Shown piece by piece: positions 35,131 through 47,419 of a DNA stretch of 64,000 bases. Within the stretch, counting starts at the first letter, position 1. Every line of letters begins with the position of its first letter. Both the position numbers and the translations under genes were made by a program. This stretch comes from Pictodentalium vernedei (Eukaryota; Mollusca; Scaphopoda; Dentaliida; Dentaliidae). The notes beneath the pieces were generated by a model that made no database searches, was not told the DNA's origin, and worked only from the letters and a program-made list of their open reading frames with translations. The stretch lies in NCBI GenBank assembly GCA_031216915.1, contig CM062296.1, positions 457,078,681-457,142,680 on the forward strand, given 5' to 3'.

Positions 35131-36490
35131 TTTGTGCTCACTACAGAAGCCCAAATTCGAACTTAGTGCATTTCAGGCAAATTTCCTCTCCAGATCCAGC
35201 AGGCAGAATCTTTTGATATTTTTTATGCAACATTGTGGGGTGGATCTGATTCAAGTTTGTTCAAATCGGCCCCCTGGATTCACATTTGGGCTCAGTATAG
35301 AAGTCCGAATTCGAACTTAGTGCATTTCAGGCAAATTTCTTAAAAAAATCTTCTTCTCCAGATCCAGCAGGCAGAATCTTTTGATATTTGGTATGCAACA
35401 TTGTGGGGTGGATCTGATTCAAGTTGGTTCAAATCGGCCCCCTGGATTCACATTTGGGCTCAGTATAGAAGCCGGAATTCGAACTTGGTGCATTCCAGGC
35501 AAATTTCTTAAAAAATCTTCTTCTCCAGATCGAGCAGGCAGAATCTTTTGATATTTGGTATGCAACATTGTGGGGTGGACCTGATTCAAGTTTGTTCAAA
35601 TCGGCCCCCTGGATTCATGTTTGGGCTCAGTATAGAAGCCCGAATTCGAACTTCATGCATTTCAGTCAAATTTCTTTAAAAATCTTCTTCTCAAGATCCA
35701 GCAGGCAGAATCTTTTGATATTTGGTATGCAACATTGTGGGGTGGATATGATACAAGTTTGTTCAAATCGGCCCCCCTGGATTCATATTTGGGCTCACTA
35801 TAAAAGCTTGAATTCGAAGTTAGTGCATTTCAGGCAAATTTCTTAAAATCTTCTCCAAATCCAGCAGGCAGAATCTTTGTGCTCACTACAGAAGCCCAAA
35901 TTCAAACTTAGTGCATTTCAGGCAAATTTCCTCTCCAGATCCAGCAGGCAGAATCTTTTGATATTTTTTAAGCAACATTGTGGGGTGGATCTGATTCAAG
36001 TTTGTTCAAATCGGCCCCCTGGATTCACATTTGGGCTCAGTATAGAAGCCCGAATTCGAACTTAGTGCATTTCAGGCAAATTTCTTAAAAAAATCTTCTT
36101 CTCCAGATCCAGCAGGCAGAATCTTTTGATATTTGGTATGCAACATTGTGGGGTGGATCTGATTCAAGTTGGTTCAAATCGGCCCCCTGGATTCACATTT
36201 GGGCTCAGTATAGAAGCCGGAATTCGAACTTGGTGCATTCCAGGCAAATTTCTTAAAAAATCTTCTTCTCCAGATCGAGCAGGCAGAATCTTTTGATATT
36301 TGGTATGCAACATTGTGGGGTGGACCTGATTCAAGTTTGTTCAAATCGGCCCCCTGGATTCATGTTTGGGCTCAGTATAGAAGCCCGAATTCGAACTTCA
36401 TGCATTTCAGTCAAATTTCTTTAAAAATCTTCTTCTCAAGATCCAGCAGGCAGAATCTTTTGATATTTGGTATGCAACATTGTGGGGTGG
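35131..36490 (+). repeat. 745-bp direct duplication inside the B array
   Basis: Sequence from TTTGTGCTCACTACAGAAGC at 35131 repeats from about 35876 with a constant offset of 745 bp over four array units, differing at only a few bases. The join follows GCAGGCAGAATC and cuts a unit short, so the event was a recent duplication of four units plus a fragment. Confidence 0.8.
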
Positions 36491-36751
36491 ATCTGATTCA
36501 AGTTTGTTCAAATCGGCCCCCTGGGTTCATATTTGGGCTCAGTATAGGAGCCCAATTTGAACTTCGTGCATTTCAGGCAAATTTCTTTAAAAATCTTCTT
36601 CTCAAGATCCAGCAGTCGGAATGTTTTGATATTTGGTATGCAGCATCCTTAGGGGGGTGAGATTCAAATTTGTTCAAGCCATGTCCCTAGGTCCATATTT
36701 GGGCTCACTGTGGGAGCTTGAATTGTAACTTAGTACGAAATGAGGAATTTT

Positions 36752-37506
36752 TAGTCCCCTACGGGAACTGTAAGGGGACTATAGGATTGCATTAGTCCCC
36801 TATAGGAACCGTAAGGGGACTATAGGATTGCACTCCATTTGTCTGTCTGTCCGTCCGTCCGTCCGTCCGTCCGTTTTTTTATGTTACCACCTCTCCCTCT
36901 AACATGCTTTAAGCTACATCTTTCATATTTGGTACATGGATAAATGGTTCTGAGGGGATGATGCACGCTCAAAATTATTTTTTCAATATCCAAGGTGGCG
37001 GAATGGCGGCCATTTTTGTTGTGTTTTTTAAGCTTTTTTTTCTCAATTTTCATGTTACCCCCCTCCCACCAACATGGTTCAAGCTACACTTTGCATATTT
37101 GGCACATGGATAGAGGGTTGGGAGGGGATGATGCATGTTCAAATTTTTTTTTTCAAAATCCAAGATGGCGGCATGGTGGCCATTTTTGTTGTGTTTTTTA
37201 AGCTTTTTTTCTCTATTTTATGTTACCACCCCTCACTCCAATATGGTTCAAGCTACACCTTTTATATCTGGCACATGGATAGAGGGTTGTAATGGGATGT
37301 TGCACGTTCAATATTTTTTTTCCAAAATTCAAAATGGCACCATGGCAACCATTTCTGTTGTGTTTTTTAAGCATTTTTCTCTATTTTATGTTACCACTGC
37401 TCCCTCCAACATGGTTCAAGCTACGTCTTTCATATATTGTACATGGATAAAGGGGTTGTGAGGGGATTATGCACGCTCAATATTTTTTTTCGAAATCTAA
37501 CATCTG

Positions 37507-37546
<40 letters not shown>

Positions 37547-37950
37547 CATCCGTCTGTCTGTCTGTCTGTTTTTATGTTACCACCTCTCCCTCTAATATGC
37601 TTCAAGCTACACCTTTCATATTTGGTACATGGATAAATGGTTCTGAGGGGATGATGCACAGTCAATATTTATTTTTCAAAATCCAAGATGGCAGAATGGC
37701 GGCCATTTTTGTTGTGTTTTTTTAAGCTTTTTTCTCTATTTTATGTTACCACCCCTCCCTCCAACATGGTTCAAGCTACGCCTTTCATATATGGTACATG
37801 GATAAAGGGTTGTGAGGGGATTATGCACGCTCGATATTTTTTTTTCTAAATCCAAGATGCTTATATACTCTAGTGTCTTCTGTGACAAAAACACCTTATG
37901 TCACAAAAGCGCCGTAGGGGACTAATACCACCTCGGTGGTCAAACACTTG
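36752..37950 (+). mobile_element. C element, copy 2, complete, with duplicated left tip
   Basis: The tip TAGTCCCCTACGGGAACTG occurs twice, at 36752 and 36793, each followed by GTAAGGGGACTATAGGATTG; the second copy leads into CCGTCCGTCCGTCCGTCCG. The units match C copy 1. A second GTCT-rich stretch lies at 37507-37570, followed by another ATGTTACCACCTCTCCCTCT start. The right end GTAGGGGACTA, hairpin ACCACCTCGGTGGT and CAAACACTTG are intact. It contains no F element. Confidence 0.85.
37507..37570 (+). repeat. (GTCT)n microsatellite within C copy 2
   Basis: About ten perfect GTCT tetramers, then CCATCCGTCTGTCTGTCTG. It corresponds to the GTCC/GTCT stretch near the left end of the element, expanded and placed internally. 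Confidence 0.9.
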
Positions 37951-38118
37951 TCTTAATAAATCTTCTTCTTCAGATCCAGCAGTTGGAATGTTTTGATATG
38001 TGGTGTGCAGCATCCTTAGGGGGGTGAGATTGAAGTTTGCTAAAGCCAAGTCCTTGGATCCATATTTGGGCTCCCTATGGGAGCCCGAATTATAACTTAG
38101 TCAACATGAGGAATTTTT

Positions 38119-39420
38119 AGCTCACCGAAGGAAGCACAACTTATCACTTGTCGTCGGGGGCACGGTGGCTCAGTTGGTAGAGGTGCAGGCTGCAAGCCGA
38201 GAGGTCCTCGGTTCGAATCTCACCTGCGGCAACCGCGTTGTGTCCTTGGGCAAGACACTTCACCCCGATTGCCTACATGGGGGCACGATGACGCTGTGTA
38301 CTGAGGCGTACTGCACGTCGATGGTGCGCATGTCTTCAACCACTCTAACCCTGCTGGTGCTGAGGTGCAGAGTTCAGAGTTACGATGTTGGAGAGCTGAC
38401 AGCTGCTCGTCGTTGCTCGGTGGTTCTCTCCGGGTACTCCGGCTTCCTCCACCCGTAAAACTGTCACGGTCACGATTAGCCATTGTGCATAAGTATGTAC
38501 CTTAAACACCAATAAATAATAAAATAATATATCACTTGTCGTCATCCGTCGTCGTGAACATTTTTGAAACGACTTTTCCTCTGAAACCACTGGTCCGATT
38601 TTTATGAAACTTCATGTGGATGTTCATTACTATATGGCAATTCATGTTTGTTCAAATGAAATGGCCACGTCTCTTGTGGGCTCTGTCTGGGGCATAACTC
38701 TGATAGCACCGTATGAATTACAGAAAAATTATTAAAAAATCTTCTCCAGAACCAATGGGCAGGATCTTTTGATATTTGGTATACAGCATCTTGGTATGGG
38801 TCTGATTCAAATTTGTTCCTCGATCAGTATTGGGGCTCACTAAAGGGGTGTGAATTTTTACTTAGTGCAATTTAAGAAAATTTCTTTAAAAATCTTCTTT
38901 TGCGGAACCGATGCGCAGAATCTTTTGATATTTGGTATACAACATCTTGGTATGGGTCTGATTCAAGTTTGTTCAAATTGAATCCCCCGTTCAATATTGG
39001 GGATCACTATGGGGGTGAATTTTTACTTAGTGCAATTTAAGAAAAAATCTTTAACAATCTTCTTCACCAGAACCAGTGGGCAGAATCTTTAGATATTTGG
39101 TATGCAGCATCTTGGTATGGGTTGGATTTACGTTTGTTCAAATTGAGTCTTTTGATCAATATTGGGGTTCACTATGGGGTCGTGAATGTTTACTTTGTGC
39201 AATTCAAGGAAAATTCTTTAAAAATCTTCTTTAGAACCATCATGCAGAATCTTTTGATATTTGATAAGCAGCATTGTCCCATTCAGTCCTATCGATGTTT
39301 TAGCTCCACAGAGAGTACAGATTTACTCTGTAGGACCTTAAGAATAGTTTTTGATAAAATTTGTGTCTTAACAGTATGGAACATTCGGTGAGTGCCTAAG
39401 GCCCCCTGGGGCCTCTTGTT
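38119..39420 (+). mobile_element. B element, complete, with SINE1 in its leader
   Basis: The left tip AGCTCACCGAAGGAAGCACA begins after TTTTT. The leader is split by a SINE (38156-38529) and resumes as ATCCGTCGTCGTGAACATTT. Four short array units follow (GGGCAGAATCTTTTGATATTT-like). The right end has ATTCGGTGAGTGCC, then the hairpin AGGCCCC-CT-GGGGCCT and CTTGTT. The next B' tip starts only a T run later, at 39424. Confidence 0.8.
38156..38529 (+). mobile_element. SINE1, full-length, 14-bp target duplication
   Basis: It is nearly identical to the copy at 19181: A box TGGCTCAGTTGG, B box GGTTCGAATCTC, CCTTGGGCAAGACACTTCAC, and a tail CACCAATAAATAATAAAATA. TATCACTTGTCGTC flanks it at 38142-38155 and 38530-38543. 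Few differences from the first copy suggest that both are fairly young. Confidence 0.93.
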
Positions 39421-39423
39421 TTT

Positions 39424-42400
39424 AGCTCACCTGAGCGAAGCTCAAGGGGAGCTTTACTAATCACTTTCTGTCCGTCGTCCATCGTCCGTCGTCCGTCGTC
39501 GTCCGTCCGGCGTTAACTTTACATTATCGACTTCTCCTCCTAAACCACTAGCCCAATTTTATTCAAATGTTGGCTAAATGTTTATTACCTAATGCCAATT
39601 CAGATTTGTTCAAATGAAGTTGCCCCTCCTCCTGGGTGGTGCCACGCCCCCAAGGGGCACCAAAATCTTTGTAAATCTTCTTCTCATGAACCAGCAGTAG
39701 CAGAGACTTGATATTTGGTGTGCAGCTTCCTTTTGAGGTGTAGACTCAGATTTGTTCAAGAGAAGTTTGTGGGGCTATACTTGGCGTTGTTATGAGAGGG
39801 GCAAAATTTTTTGCCCCGCCCAAAATTTCTATTTTCCAAACCGAGAGGCTGATTTGAACCAAATTTTATGTGAGGGCTTATTGGGTCATGAGTACTTGAT
39901 TTATGCAAAAAAAAATTTTCCCGCAGCCCCGTGGGAACCGCAGGAGCTAAAAATAGAAAAAATTTAAAACGCCCATATCTCCAAAACTGCACGGCACTGA
40001 GAATTTTTATATGGTGTGCAGCTTCCTTAGGACCAACAGAAAGGATTGGTAAAAAAAAATTGCCATCGGTTTTATCATAGGGTACAGTTTCGGGACTTTG
40101 AAAAAGTGCTGAGTCAGCACTTTTTAACACTGTAGGCAATGGGAAAAACATTAAAAAATCTTCTTCTCCAGATCCAGCAGGCAGAATCTTTTGATATTTG
40201 GTATGCAACATTGTAGGGTGGATCTGATTCAAGTTTGTTCAAATCGGCCCCCTGGGTTCATATTTGGGCTCAGTATAGGAGCCCGATTTCGAACTTAGTG
40301 CATTTCAGGCAAATTTCTTAAAAAATCTTCTTCTCCAGATCCAGCAGGCAGAATCTTTTGATATTTGGTATGCAACATTGTGGGGTGGATCTGATTCAAG
40401 TTTGTTCAAATCGGCCCCCTGGGTTTATATTTGGGCTCAGTATAGGAGCCCAAATTTGAACTTACTGCATTTCAGGCAAATTTCTTTGAAAATCTTCTTC
40501 TCCAGATCCAGCAGGCAGAATCTTTTGATATTTGGTATGCAACATTGTAGGGTGGATCTGATTCAAGTTTGTTCAAATCGGCTCCCTAGATTCATATTTG
40601 GGCTCACTATAGGAGCTCGAATTCGAATTTAGTGCATTTCAGGCAAATTTCTTCAAAAATCTTCTTCTCCAGATCCAGCAGGCAGAATCTTTTGATATTT
40701 GGTATGCAATGTTGCGGGGTAGATCTGATTCAAGTTTGTTCAAATCGGCCCCCTGGATACCTATTTGGGCTTACTATAGAAGCCCGAATTCGAACTTAGT
40801 GCATTTCAGGCAAATTTCTTAAAAAATCTTCTCCAGATCCAGCAGGCAGAATCTTTTGATATTTGGTAAGCAACATTGTGGGGTGGATCTGATTCAAGAT
40901 TGTTCAAATCGGCCCCCTGGGTTAATATTTGGGCTCAGTATAGGAGCCCGATTTCGAACTTAGTGCATTTCAGGCAAATTTCTTAAAAAATCTTCTTCTC
41001 CAGATCCAGCAGGCAGAATCTTTTGATATTTGGTATGCAACATTGTAGGGTGGATCTGATTCAAGTTTGTTCAAATCGGCCCCCTGGGTTCATATTTGGG
41101 CTCAGTATAGGAGCCCGATTTCGAACTTAGTGCATTTCAGGCAAATTTCTTAAAAAATCTTCTTCTCCAGATCCAGCAGGCAGAATCTTTTGATATTTGG
41201 TTTGCAACATTGTGGGGTGGATCTGATTCAAGTTTGTTCAAATCGGCTTTCTAGATTCATATTTGGGCTCACTATAGAAGCTCGAATTTGAACTTAGTGC
41301 ATTTCATGCAAATTTCTTAAAAAATCTTCTTCTCCAGATCCAGCAGGCAGAATCTTTTCATATTTGGTAAGCAACATTGCGGGGTGGATCTGATTCAAGT
41401 TTGTTCAAATCGGCCCCCTGGGTTTATATTTGGGCTCAGTATAGGAGCCCAAATTTGAACTTAGTGCATTTCAAGCAAATTTATTAAAAAATCTTCTTCT
41501 CCAGATCCAGCAGGCAGAATCTTTTGATATTTGGTATGCAACATTGTGGGGTGGATCTGATTCAAGTTTGTTCAAATCGGCTTCCTAGATTCATATTTGG
41601 GCTCACTATAGAAGCTCGAATTCAAACTTAGTGCATTTCAGGCAAATTTCTTAAAAAATTTTCTTCTCCAGATCCAGCAGGCAGAATCTTTTGATATTTG
41701 GTATGCAACATTGTGGGATGGATCTGATGCAAATTTGTTTAAATCGGCTCCCTAGATTCATATTTGAGCTTACTATAGAAGCTCGAATTCGAACGTAGTG
41801 CATTTCAGGCAAATTTCTTAAAAAATTATCTTCTCCAGATCCAGCAGGCAGAATCTTTTGATATTTGGTATGCAACATTGCGGGGTGGATCTGATTCAAG
41901 TTTGTTCAAATCGGCCCCCTGGATTCATATTTGGGCTCACTATAGAAGCTCGAATTCAAACTTAGTGCATTTCGGGCAAATTTCTTAAAAAATCTTCTTC
42001 TCCAGATCCAGCAGGCAGAATCTTTTGATATTTGGTATGCAACATTGCGGGGTGGATCTGATTCAAGTTTGTTCAAATCGGCGACCTGGATTCATATTTG
42101 GGCTTAATATAGAAGCCCGAATTCGGACTTAGTGCATTTCGGGCAAATTTATTAAAAAATCTTCTTCTCCAGATCCAGCAGGCAGAATCTTTTGATATTT
42201 GGTATGCAACATTGTGGGGTGGATCTGATTCAAGTTTGTTCAAATCGGCTTCCTAGATTCATATTTGGGCTCACTATAGAAGCTCGAATTCGAACTTAGT
42301 GCATTTCAGGCAAATTTCTTAAAAAATCATCTTCTCCAGATCCAGCAGGCAGAATCTTTTGATATTTGGTATGCGACATTGCGGGGTGGATCTGATTCAA

Positions 42401-42893
42401 GTTTGTTCAAATCGGCCCCCTGGATTCATATTTGGGCTTAATATAGAAGCCCGAATTCGCACTTAGTGCATTTCGGGCAAATTTATTAAAAAATCTTCTT
42501 CTCCAGATCCAGCAGGCAGAATCTTTTGATATTTGGTATGCAACATTGTGGGGTGGATCTGATTCAAGTTTGTTCAAATCGGCTTCCTAGTTTCATATTT
42601 GGGCTCACTATAGAAGCTCGAATTCGAACTTAGTGCATTTCAGGCAAATTTCTTAAAAAATCTTCTTCTCCAGATCCAGCTTCAGAATCTTTTCATATTT
42701 GGTAAGCAACATTGTGGGGTGGATCTGATTCAAGTTTGTTCAAATCAGCCCCCTGGGTTTATATTTGAGCTCCGTATAGGAGCCCAAATTTTAACTTAGT
42801 GCATTTCAGGCATATTTCTTAAAAAATCTTCTCCAGATCCAGCAGGCAGAATCTTTTGATATTTGGTATGCAACATTGTGGGGTGGATCTGAT
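39424..42893 (+). mobile_element. B' element, left end and about 16-unit array
   Basis: The left tip AGCTCACCTGAGCGAAGCTC is followed by several GTCCGTCGTCC copies. The leader matches 20070 and 8863 (AGCAGTAGCAGAGACTTGAT, TGGGGCTATACTTGG). Units of about 170 bp then run from 40160 to 42893, alternating between CCCCCTGGGTTCATATTTGG and TTCCTAGATTCATATTTGG types. The array stops in mid-unit at GGATCTGATT. A B-type right end at 44285-44322 may be its lost end. Confidence 0.78.
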
Positions 42894-43649
42894 TGTGATT
42901 CATGAACGTATTTATTTGTAAAGTTGATAGAATCTTAGACAAAATTTGCAGAAAAGATCTACTATAGAAGGGGTGGTATCCAGGGTGAACCGTTTACCCA
43001 AATCTAGCAGTACTAATGCATTATTCACACAAATCTCCGTTCAAATTTTATGACCCCCTCATTGGAACACACGCATTCAGCTCATTCCAACAAAGGTCAT
43101 ATGCCATGTTTTCGAGACAAAGGAATAAAAATTTTAGTTATTCATGAAATTTTTAGGCAACTGTTGTCTGTTATTCACATTGCTTCATGAAATTTCAGTA
43201 CTTTTAGAAGTTACCTCAGTAATCAAGGGTTAATTCCCCTTAATTAAATGTCGCCTCTAAAAACAACCACTTTGCATATCTTACCTTTTTACCAGCATAA
43301 CTGCCAAAACTTGTCAGCATTCTTCGCAAAAATCGCTATTCAAATTTTAATTTTTGTCTCTTAAACATACATGTACTTATCGCTTGTAAATACCCCATTG
43401 GAATGAGCTTTTTGAGCTCATTCCAGTGAGAGGTCGCACACCATGCTTTTTGAGTCAAAAAAGCAATTTTTTTAGTTATTCCAGAATTTCGTACGTAAAA
43501 CACAGCTTTATGACTTCACATTAAAATGAGCTCTCTAAGCTTGTTCCAATCAACATTCACGCACTATGTCTTTCACACAAAAAATAAAATTTTCCATTTA
43601 TTCAGGAATTTTGTTTGCAAGAACACTCTTACCCCCCCCCCCCCCCCAC

Positions 43650-43684
<35 letters not shown>

Positions 43685-44281
43685 CACACAAACACAGACA
43701 CACACATCTAAAAGTTTGTCAGCAAAAAAACAGTTACTTCAATTTTTAAATGCATTATAGGAACAACTTGCCTAATCAAATTTAAATACTTTTGCATCAT
43801 TCTGTATCTAGAACAAACCATTTACCATATCTTTACCCAAAATTCTCCAGCATCATTCACAAAAAAACACCATTATTTATATATTCACATTTCTGTCTCA
43901 AAAATATACCTGATCATCCCATACCCCTATTGGAATAAGCTGTTTGAGCTTGTTCCAATGATGATAAAAAAAACTAATATTTTGGAAAATTTGTGAAAAT
44001 TTTTGTTTTCTTGCATGCAAATATATACATGTAGCACATGGAAGATATCCACAGTTGGGGAGAGATGTCCAAGGCTATCTCTTCACATTCCTTGTTTGTG
44101 CTTCATGCTAAACCAGTTTGTCTGCAGAGATAAATTTGCTTTATTAAAAATCATTGGAGATTGGCCTAAAACTAATTTTAGGTAACAAATGTTGAACTTC
44201 AAACAAAATCTATCACTCAACCAGTTAATGTTGATGAGGCATGACATGGTGAAGGTGACCTAAAATACTTCTTAGAGTCAC
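42894..44281. repeat. Tandem-like repeat with AGCTCATTCC motif, plus poly-C/(CA)n
   Basis: Three or four diverged units of about 270 bp share AGCTCATTCCAATGAG-like near-palindromes, a GTCTCTTAAA or GTCTCAAAA phrase, TTTAGTTATTC and ACCATATCTT phrases. The region resembles 2290-2480. At 43632-43647 lies a run of 16 C followed by (CA)n to 43707. The end may be a B' tail. Confidence 0.6.
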
Positions 44282-44322
44282 TTTGTCAGGTGAGCGATTA
44301 AGGCCACGTGGGGCCTCTTGTT
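44282..44322 (+). mobile_element. B-type right end
   Basis: TTTGTCAGGTGAGCG followed by AAGGCCACGTGGGGCCT, a B hairpin with one mismatch, and CTTGTTTT. No matching left end lies immediately before it; the B' left end at 39424 is the nearest candidate. Confidence 0.75.
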
Positions 44323-44562
44323 TTATCTTCTGACCTGCCAGTAGGTCCACAACTTTACTGGGTATGATGCTATTGAGCTGCAATTGCATCAGCATTTACC
44401 TGTAGGCCCATCCCCAAGAAATATCGTAAGTTGAGTCCGAATGAAATATTTTCAAAACCTTTCAAACTTTAAGGTGTGGTGAGTGGGTAAGTGAGAAAGA
44501 AAAGTATTCAAATAAAAGTGTTTTTGAAAACATACCTAATGTTGTTTGTGTTGTGCATTTTT

Positions 44563-45582
44563 AGCTCACCTGGCCTCAAAGGGCATGTGAGCTTTTCACA
44601 TCACTTGGTGTCCGGTGTCAGTAAAATTTTCACATTTTCATCTTCTCTGTAACCACTGAGCCAGTGTGAACCAAACTTGGCAGGAATGGTCTATGAGAGG
44701 TCCTCTACAAACGATCCTCATTTTTTTCCCGTCGGATGAAAAACATGGTTTCCAGAGGCATTCTTTGATTCTGGTTGGTGGATTTTCAAAAATCTCTGAA
44801 ACCGCCAGGCAAAATGTTTTGAAACTTTGCATGGTTGATGACTGGGACCCCCTCTACCAACAGTTCCCATTTAATGTTGATCGGGTTGCAAACATGGCTG
44901 CAATGGTGGCTTATAGTTAGTTTAGAAACATTTCAGCGACTGATTTGTGCTCCCGCATTGTCCTTGGGCAAGGCACTTAACCCCGATTGCCTACATGGGA
45001 GCACGCTGACACTGTGTACTAAGGCGTACTGCACATCGATGGTGTGCATGTCTTCAACCAATCTAACCCTGCCCGTGCTGCGGTGCAGAGTTACGATGTT
45101 GGAGAGCTGACAGCTGCTCGTCATTGCTCGGTGGTTCTCTCCGGGTACTGCAGCTTCCTCCACCCATAAAAACTGTCACCGACATGATATGACCCTGGCT
45201 GTTAATGTGTCGTTAAACCCTAATAAATAAATAAATACTCTAGAAACCCTATGCGAAATCACATTTTCGTCTTCTCTGGAACTACTGATCCGACATGAAC
45301 CAAGCTTCGCAGGAATGGTCTATAGGAGGCCCTCTACAAACGATCCTCTTTTTGTTCCCATTGGTTAGAAAATATGGCCACCAGAGACATTCTCTGATTC
45401 TGATTGTTGGATTTTGCAAAAATATTCCCCACTGAAACTACAAAGTCGGATGTTTTCAAACTTCACATGATTGAGGACTGGGACACCAACCAGTGATCCT
45501 CACGTAATGTTGATGCAATGTTGCAAATATGGCCACAATTGCAGCTCATAGTTACCATGGAAAGCCAATGGGAAATCCCTTT
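44563..45582 (+). mobile_element. B-type element variant, left end, with SINE fragment
   Basis: The left tip AGCTCACCTGGCCTCAAAGG pairs with GGGCATGTGAGCT. The leader (TCATCTTCTCTGTAACCACT, GAACCAAACTTGGCAGGAAT) repeats as a unit of about 640 bp, counting a SINE insert (TCGTCTTCTCTGGAACTACT near 45268). The element runs into an A' tip at 45585 and shows no right end. Confidence 0.7.
44956..45236 (+). mobile_element. SINE1, 5'-truncated and diverged
   Basis: It starts at CATTGTCCTTGGGCAAGGC, inside SINE1, and includes TACTGCACATCGATGGTG and TCTCCGGGTACTGCAGCTTC. It ends CTAATAAATAAATA. The region before the tail (GATATGACCCTGGCTGTTAA) differs from the other copies. Confidence 0.85.
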
Positions 45583-45603
45583 TTAGCTCAACTTGACCTT
45601 TTT

Positions 45604-47419
45604 AGCTCAACTTGACAAAGTCAAGCTGAGCTATTGCCATCACTTCTCGTCCGTCGGCGTACGTTAGTATGTACGGACACATCACAGGTCGCATTTATGA
45701 TCCCTTTGAAACTTGGTATGCTTCTTTGGGGTGACCTCTAGATGGGAGCTATCGATTTTCTTCAATTTCAGTCAAAAAATGTCTCTGTGGCCAACGTTCT
45801 TAGAACTTAGTTTAGTCAACCTCAATTTTTCCCTTTGGCACACCCTACAGGGCACATTTATGATTGGATTGCTTTGAAACCTGGCACGCTTGTTTGGGGT
45901 GACCTCTAGATGGGAGCTATCGATTTTCTTCCATTTCCGTCAAAAAATGTTGCCGCTGCCAACGTTCTTAGAACTTAGTTCAGTCAGACCTCAATATTTC
46001 CCCTTGGCACACCCTAAAGGGCACATTTATGATCAGATTGCTTTGAAACCTGGCATGCTTGTTTGGGGTGACCTCTAGATGGGAGCTATCGATTTTCTTC
46101 CATTTCCGTCCAAAAAATGTTGCCGCAGCCAACGTTCTTAGAACTTGGTTTAGTCAGACCTCAATATTTCTCTTTTGCACACCCTACAGGGAACATTTAT
46201 GATCGGATTGCTTTGAAACCTGGCGTGCTTGTTTGGGGAGACCTCTAGATGGGAGCTATCAATTTTCTTCCTTTTCTGTCAAAAAATGTTACCGCGGCCA
46301 ACGTTCTAAGAACTTAGTTTAGTCAGACCTCAATATTTCCCTTTGGCACACCCTACAGGGCACATTTATAATCAGATTGGTTTGAAACTTTGTATGCTTG
46401 TTTGGGGGTTACCTCTAGATGGGAGCTATTGATTTTCTTCCATTTCCATCAAAAAATGTTCCCACTGACAATGATCTTTGATGAACTTAGTAAAAACTTA
46501 GTGCAGTTAAGTATCAATATTTCCCATTGGCACACCCTGCAGGGCATATTTATGATTGGATCGCTTGCAAACTTGGTGTGCTTGTGTGGGATGACATCTA
46601 TATGGGAGCTGTCGATTTTCTTCCATTTCTGTCAAAAATTGTTGCCGCTGACCTTTGAACTTAGTTCAGTCAGACCTCAATATTTTCCTTTAATTCACCC
46701 TTCAGGGCACATTTATGATCGGATCACTTTGAAACTTGGTATGTGTGTTCGGGGTGACCTCTAGATGTGAGCTTTTTTTTCATTTCCATAAAAAATAATT
46801 GTCTCTGCAGGGTATATTTATGAATTTTTCATAAAAAAAAAACATTGCTACAAGCAATGACCTTCTACTTAGTGCATTTGTGCATTACCATCTTCCTTTG
46901 GCATACCTCAGAGGGCACATTCATTATCAGGTTGTTTTGAAACTTTGTATGCTTATGCAGGGTGACAAAGATAGGAGCTATTGATTTTCTTTTCATTTCC
47001 ATCAAAAACTGTTGCTATTAGCAACTATCTTTGAATTTATTGCATTTATGCATCAACATTCTTCTTTGACATGGCCAACAGGCCACATTTATCATAGGAT
47101 TGTTTTGAACTTGGTGTGCTAATTAGAAGACCTTTAGATAAGAGCTATTGATTAGCATTCATTTCTGTGCAAAAAGTTGCCATTTACAATAACCTCTGAA
47201 CATACTGCATTTGTGAATCAACATTCTTCCTTTTGCCAGTCTTACAGTTTGCATTTAAAAATGCATGGATTACTCTGACGTTGTGGACACACAATGCTGT
47301 TATGTTGAAATTTCATCAAATCACATTGGTATCAATGATCTTCAATTTTGCCATTTCATTTATAACTTACCAAGTTCAAGTTTGTCAAGTTGAGTTACAG
47401 TGTCATTGACACTTTCATC
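45604..47419 (+). mobile_element. A' element, complete, preceded by a partial tip copy
   Basis: The left tip AGCTCAACTTGAC-AAA-GTCAAGCTGAGCT is a strong hairpin. Nineteen bases before it AGCTCAACTTGACC is present as a partial duplicate (45585). Then come CGTCCGTCGGCGTACGT and 169-bp type units with CTAGATGGGAGCTATCGATT and CACACCCTACAGGGCACATT. The right end is CAAGTTGAGTTACAGTG plus the TGTCATTGACA hairpin and TTTCAT. Confidence 0.83.

Larger units (their letters stand above)
34795..38118 (+). mobile_element. B element, left end and long array, interrupted by C
   Basis: The left tip AGCTCACCAAAGGGAGCTTA is a short form of the B tip, followed by GCCGTCCGTCGTCGT and a leader with TTTTCACGAAACTTCATGTG. 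Array units of about 175 bp follow (TCCAGATCCAGCAGGCAGAA, TTTGATATTTGGTATGCAAC, TCGGCCCCCTGGATTCACAT). C copy 2 breaks it at 36752-37950 and the array resumes to 38118, where another B element starts. Its own right end is not seen. Confidence 0.75.
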
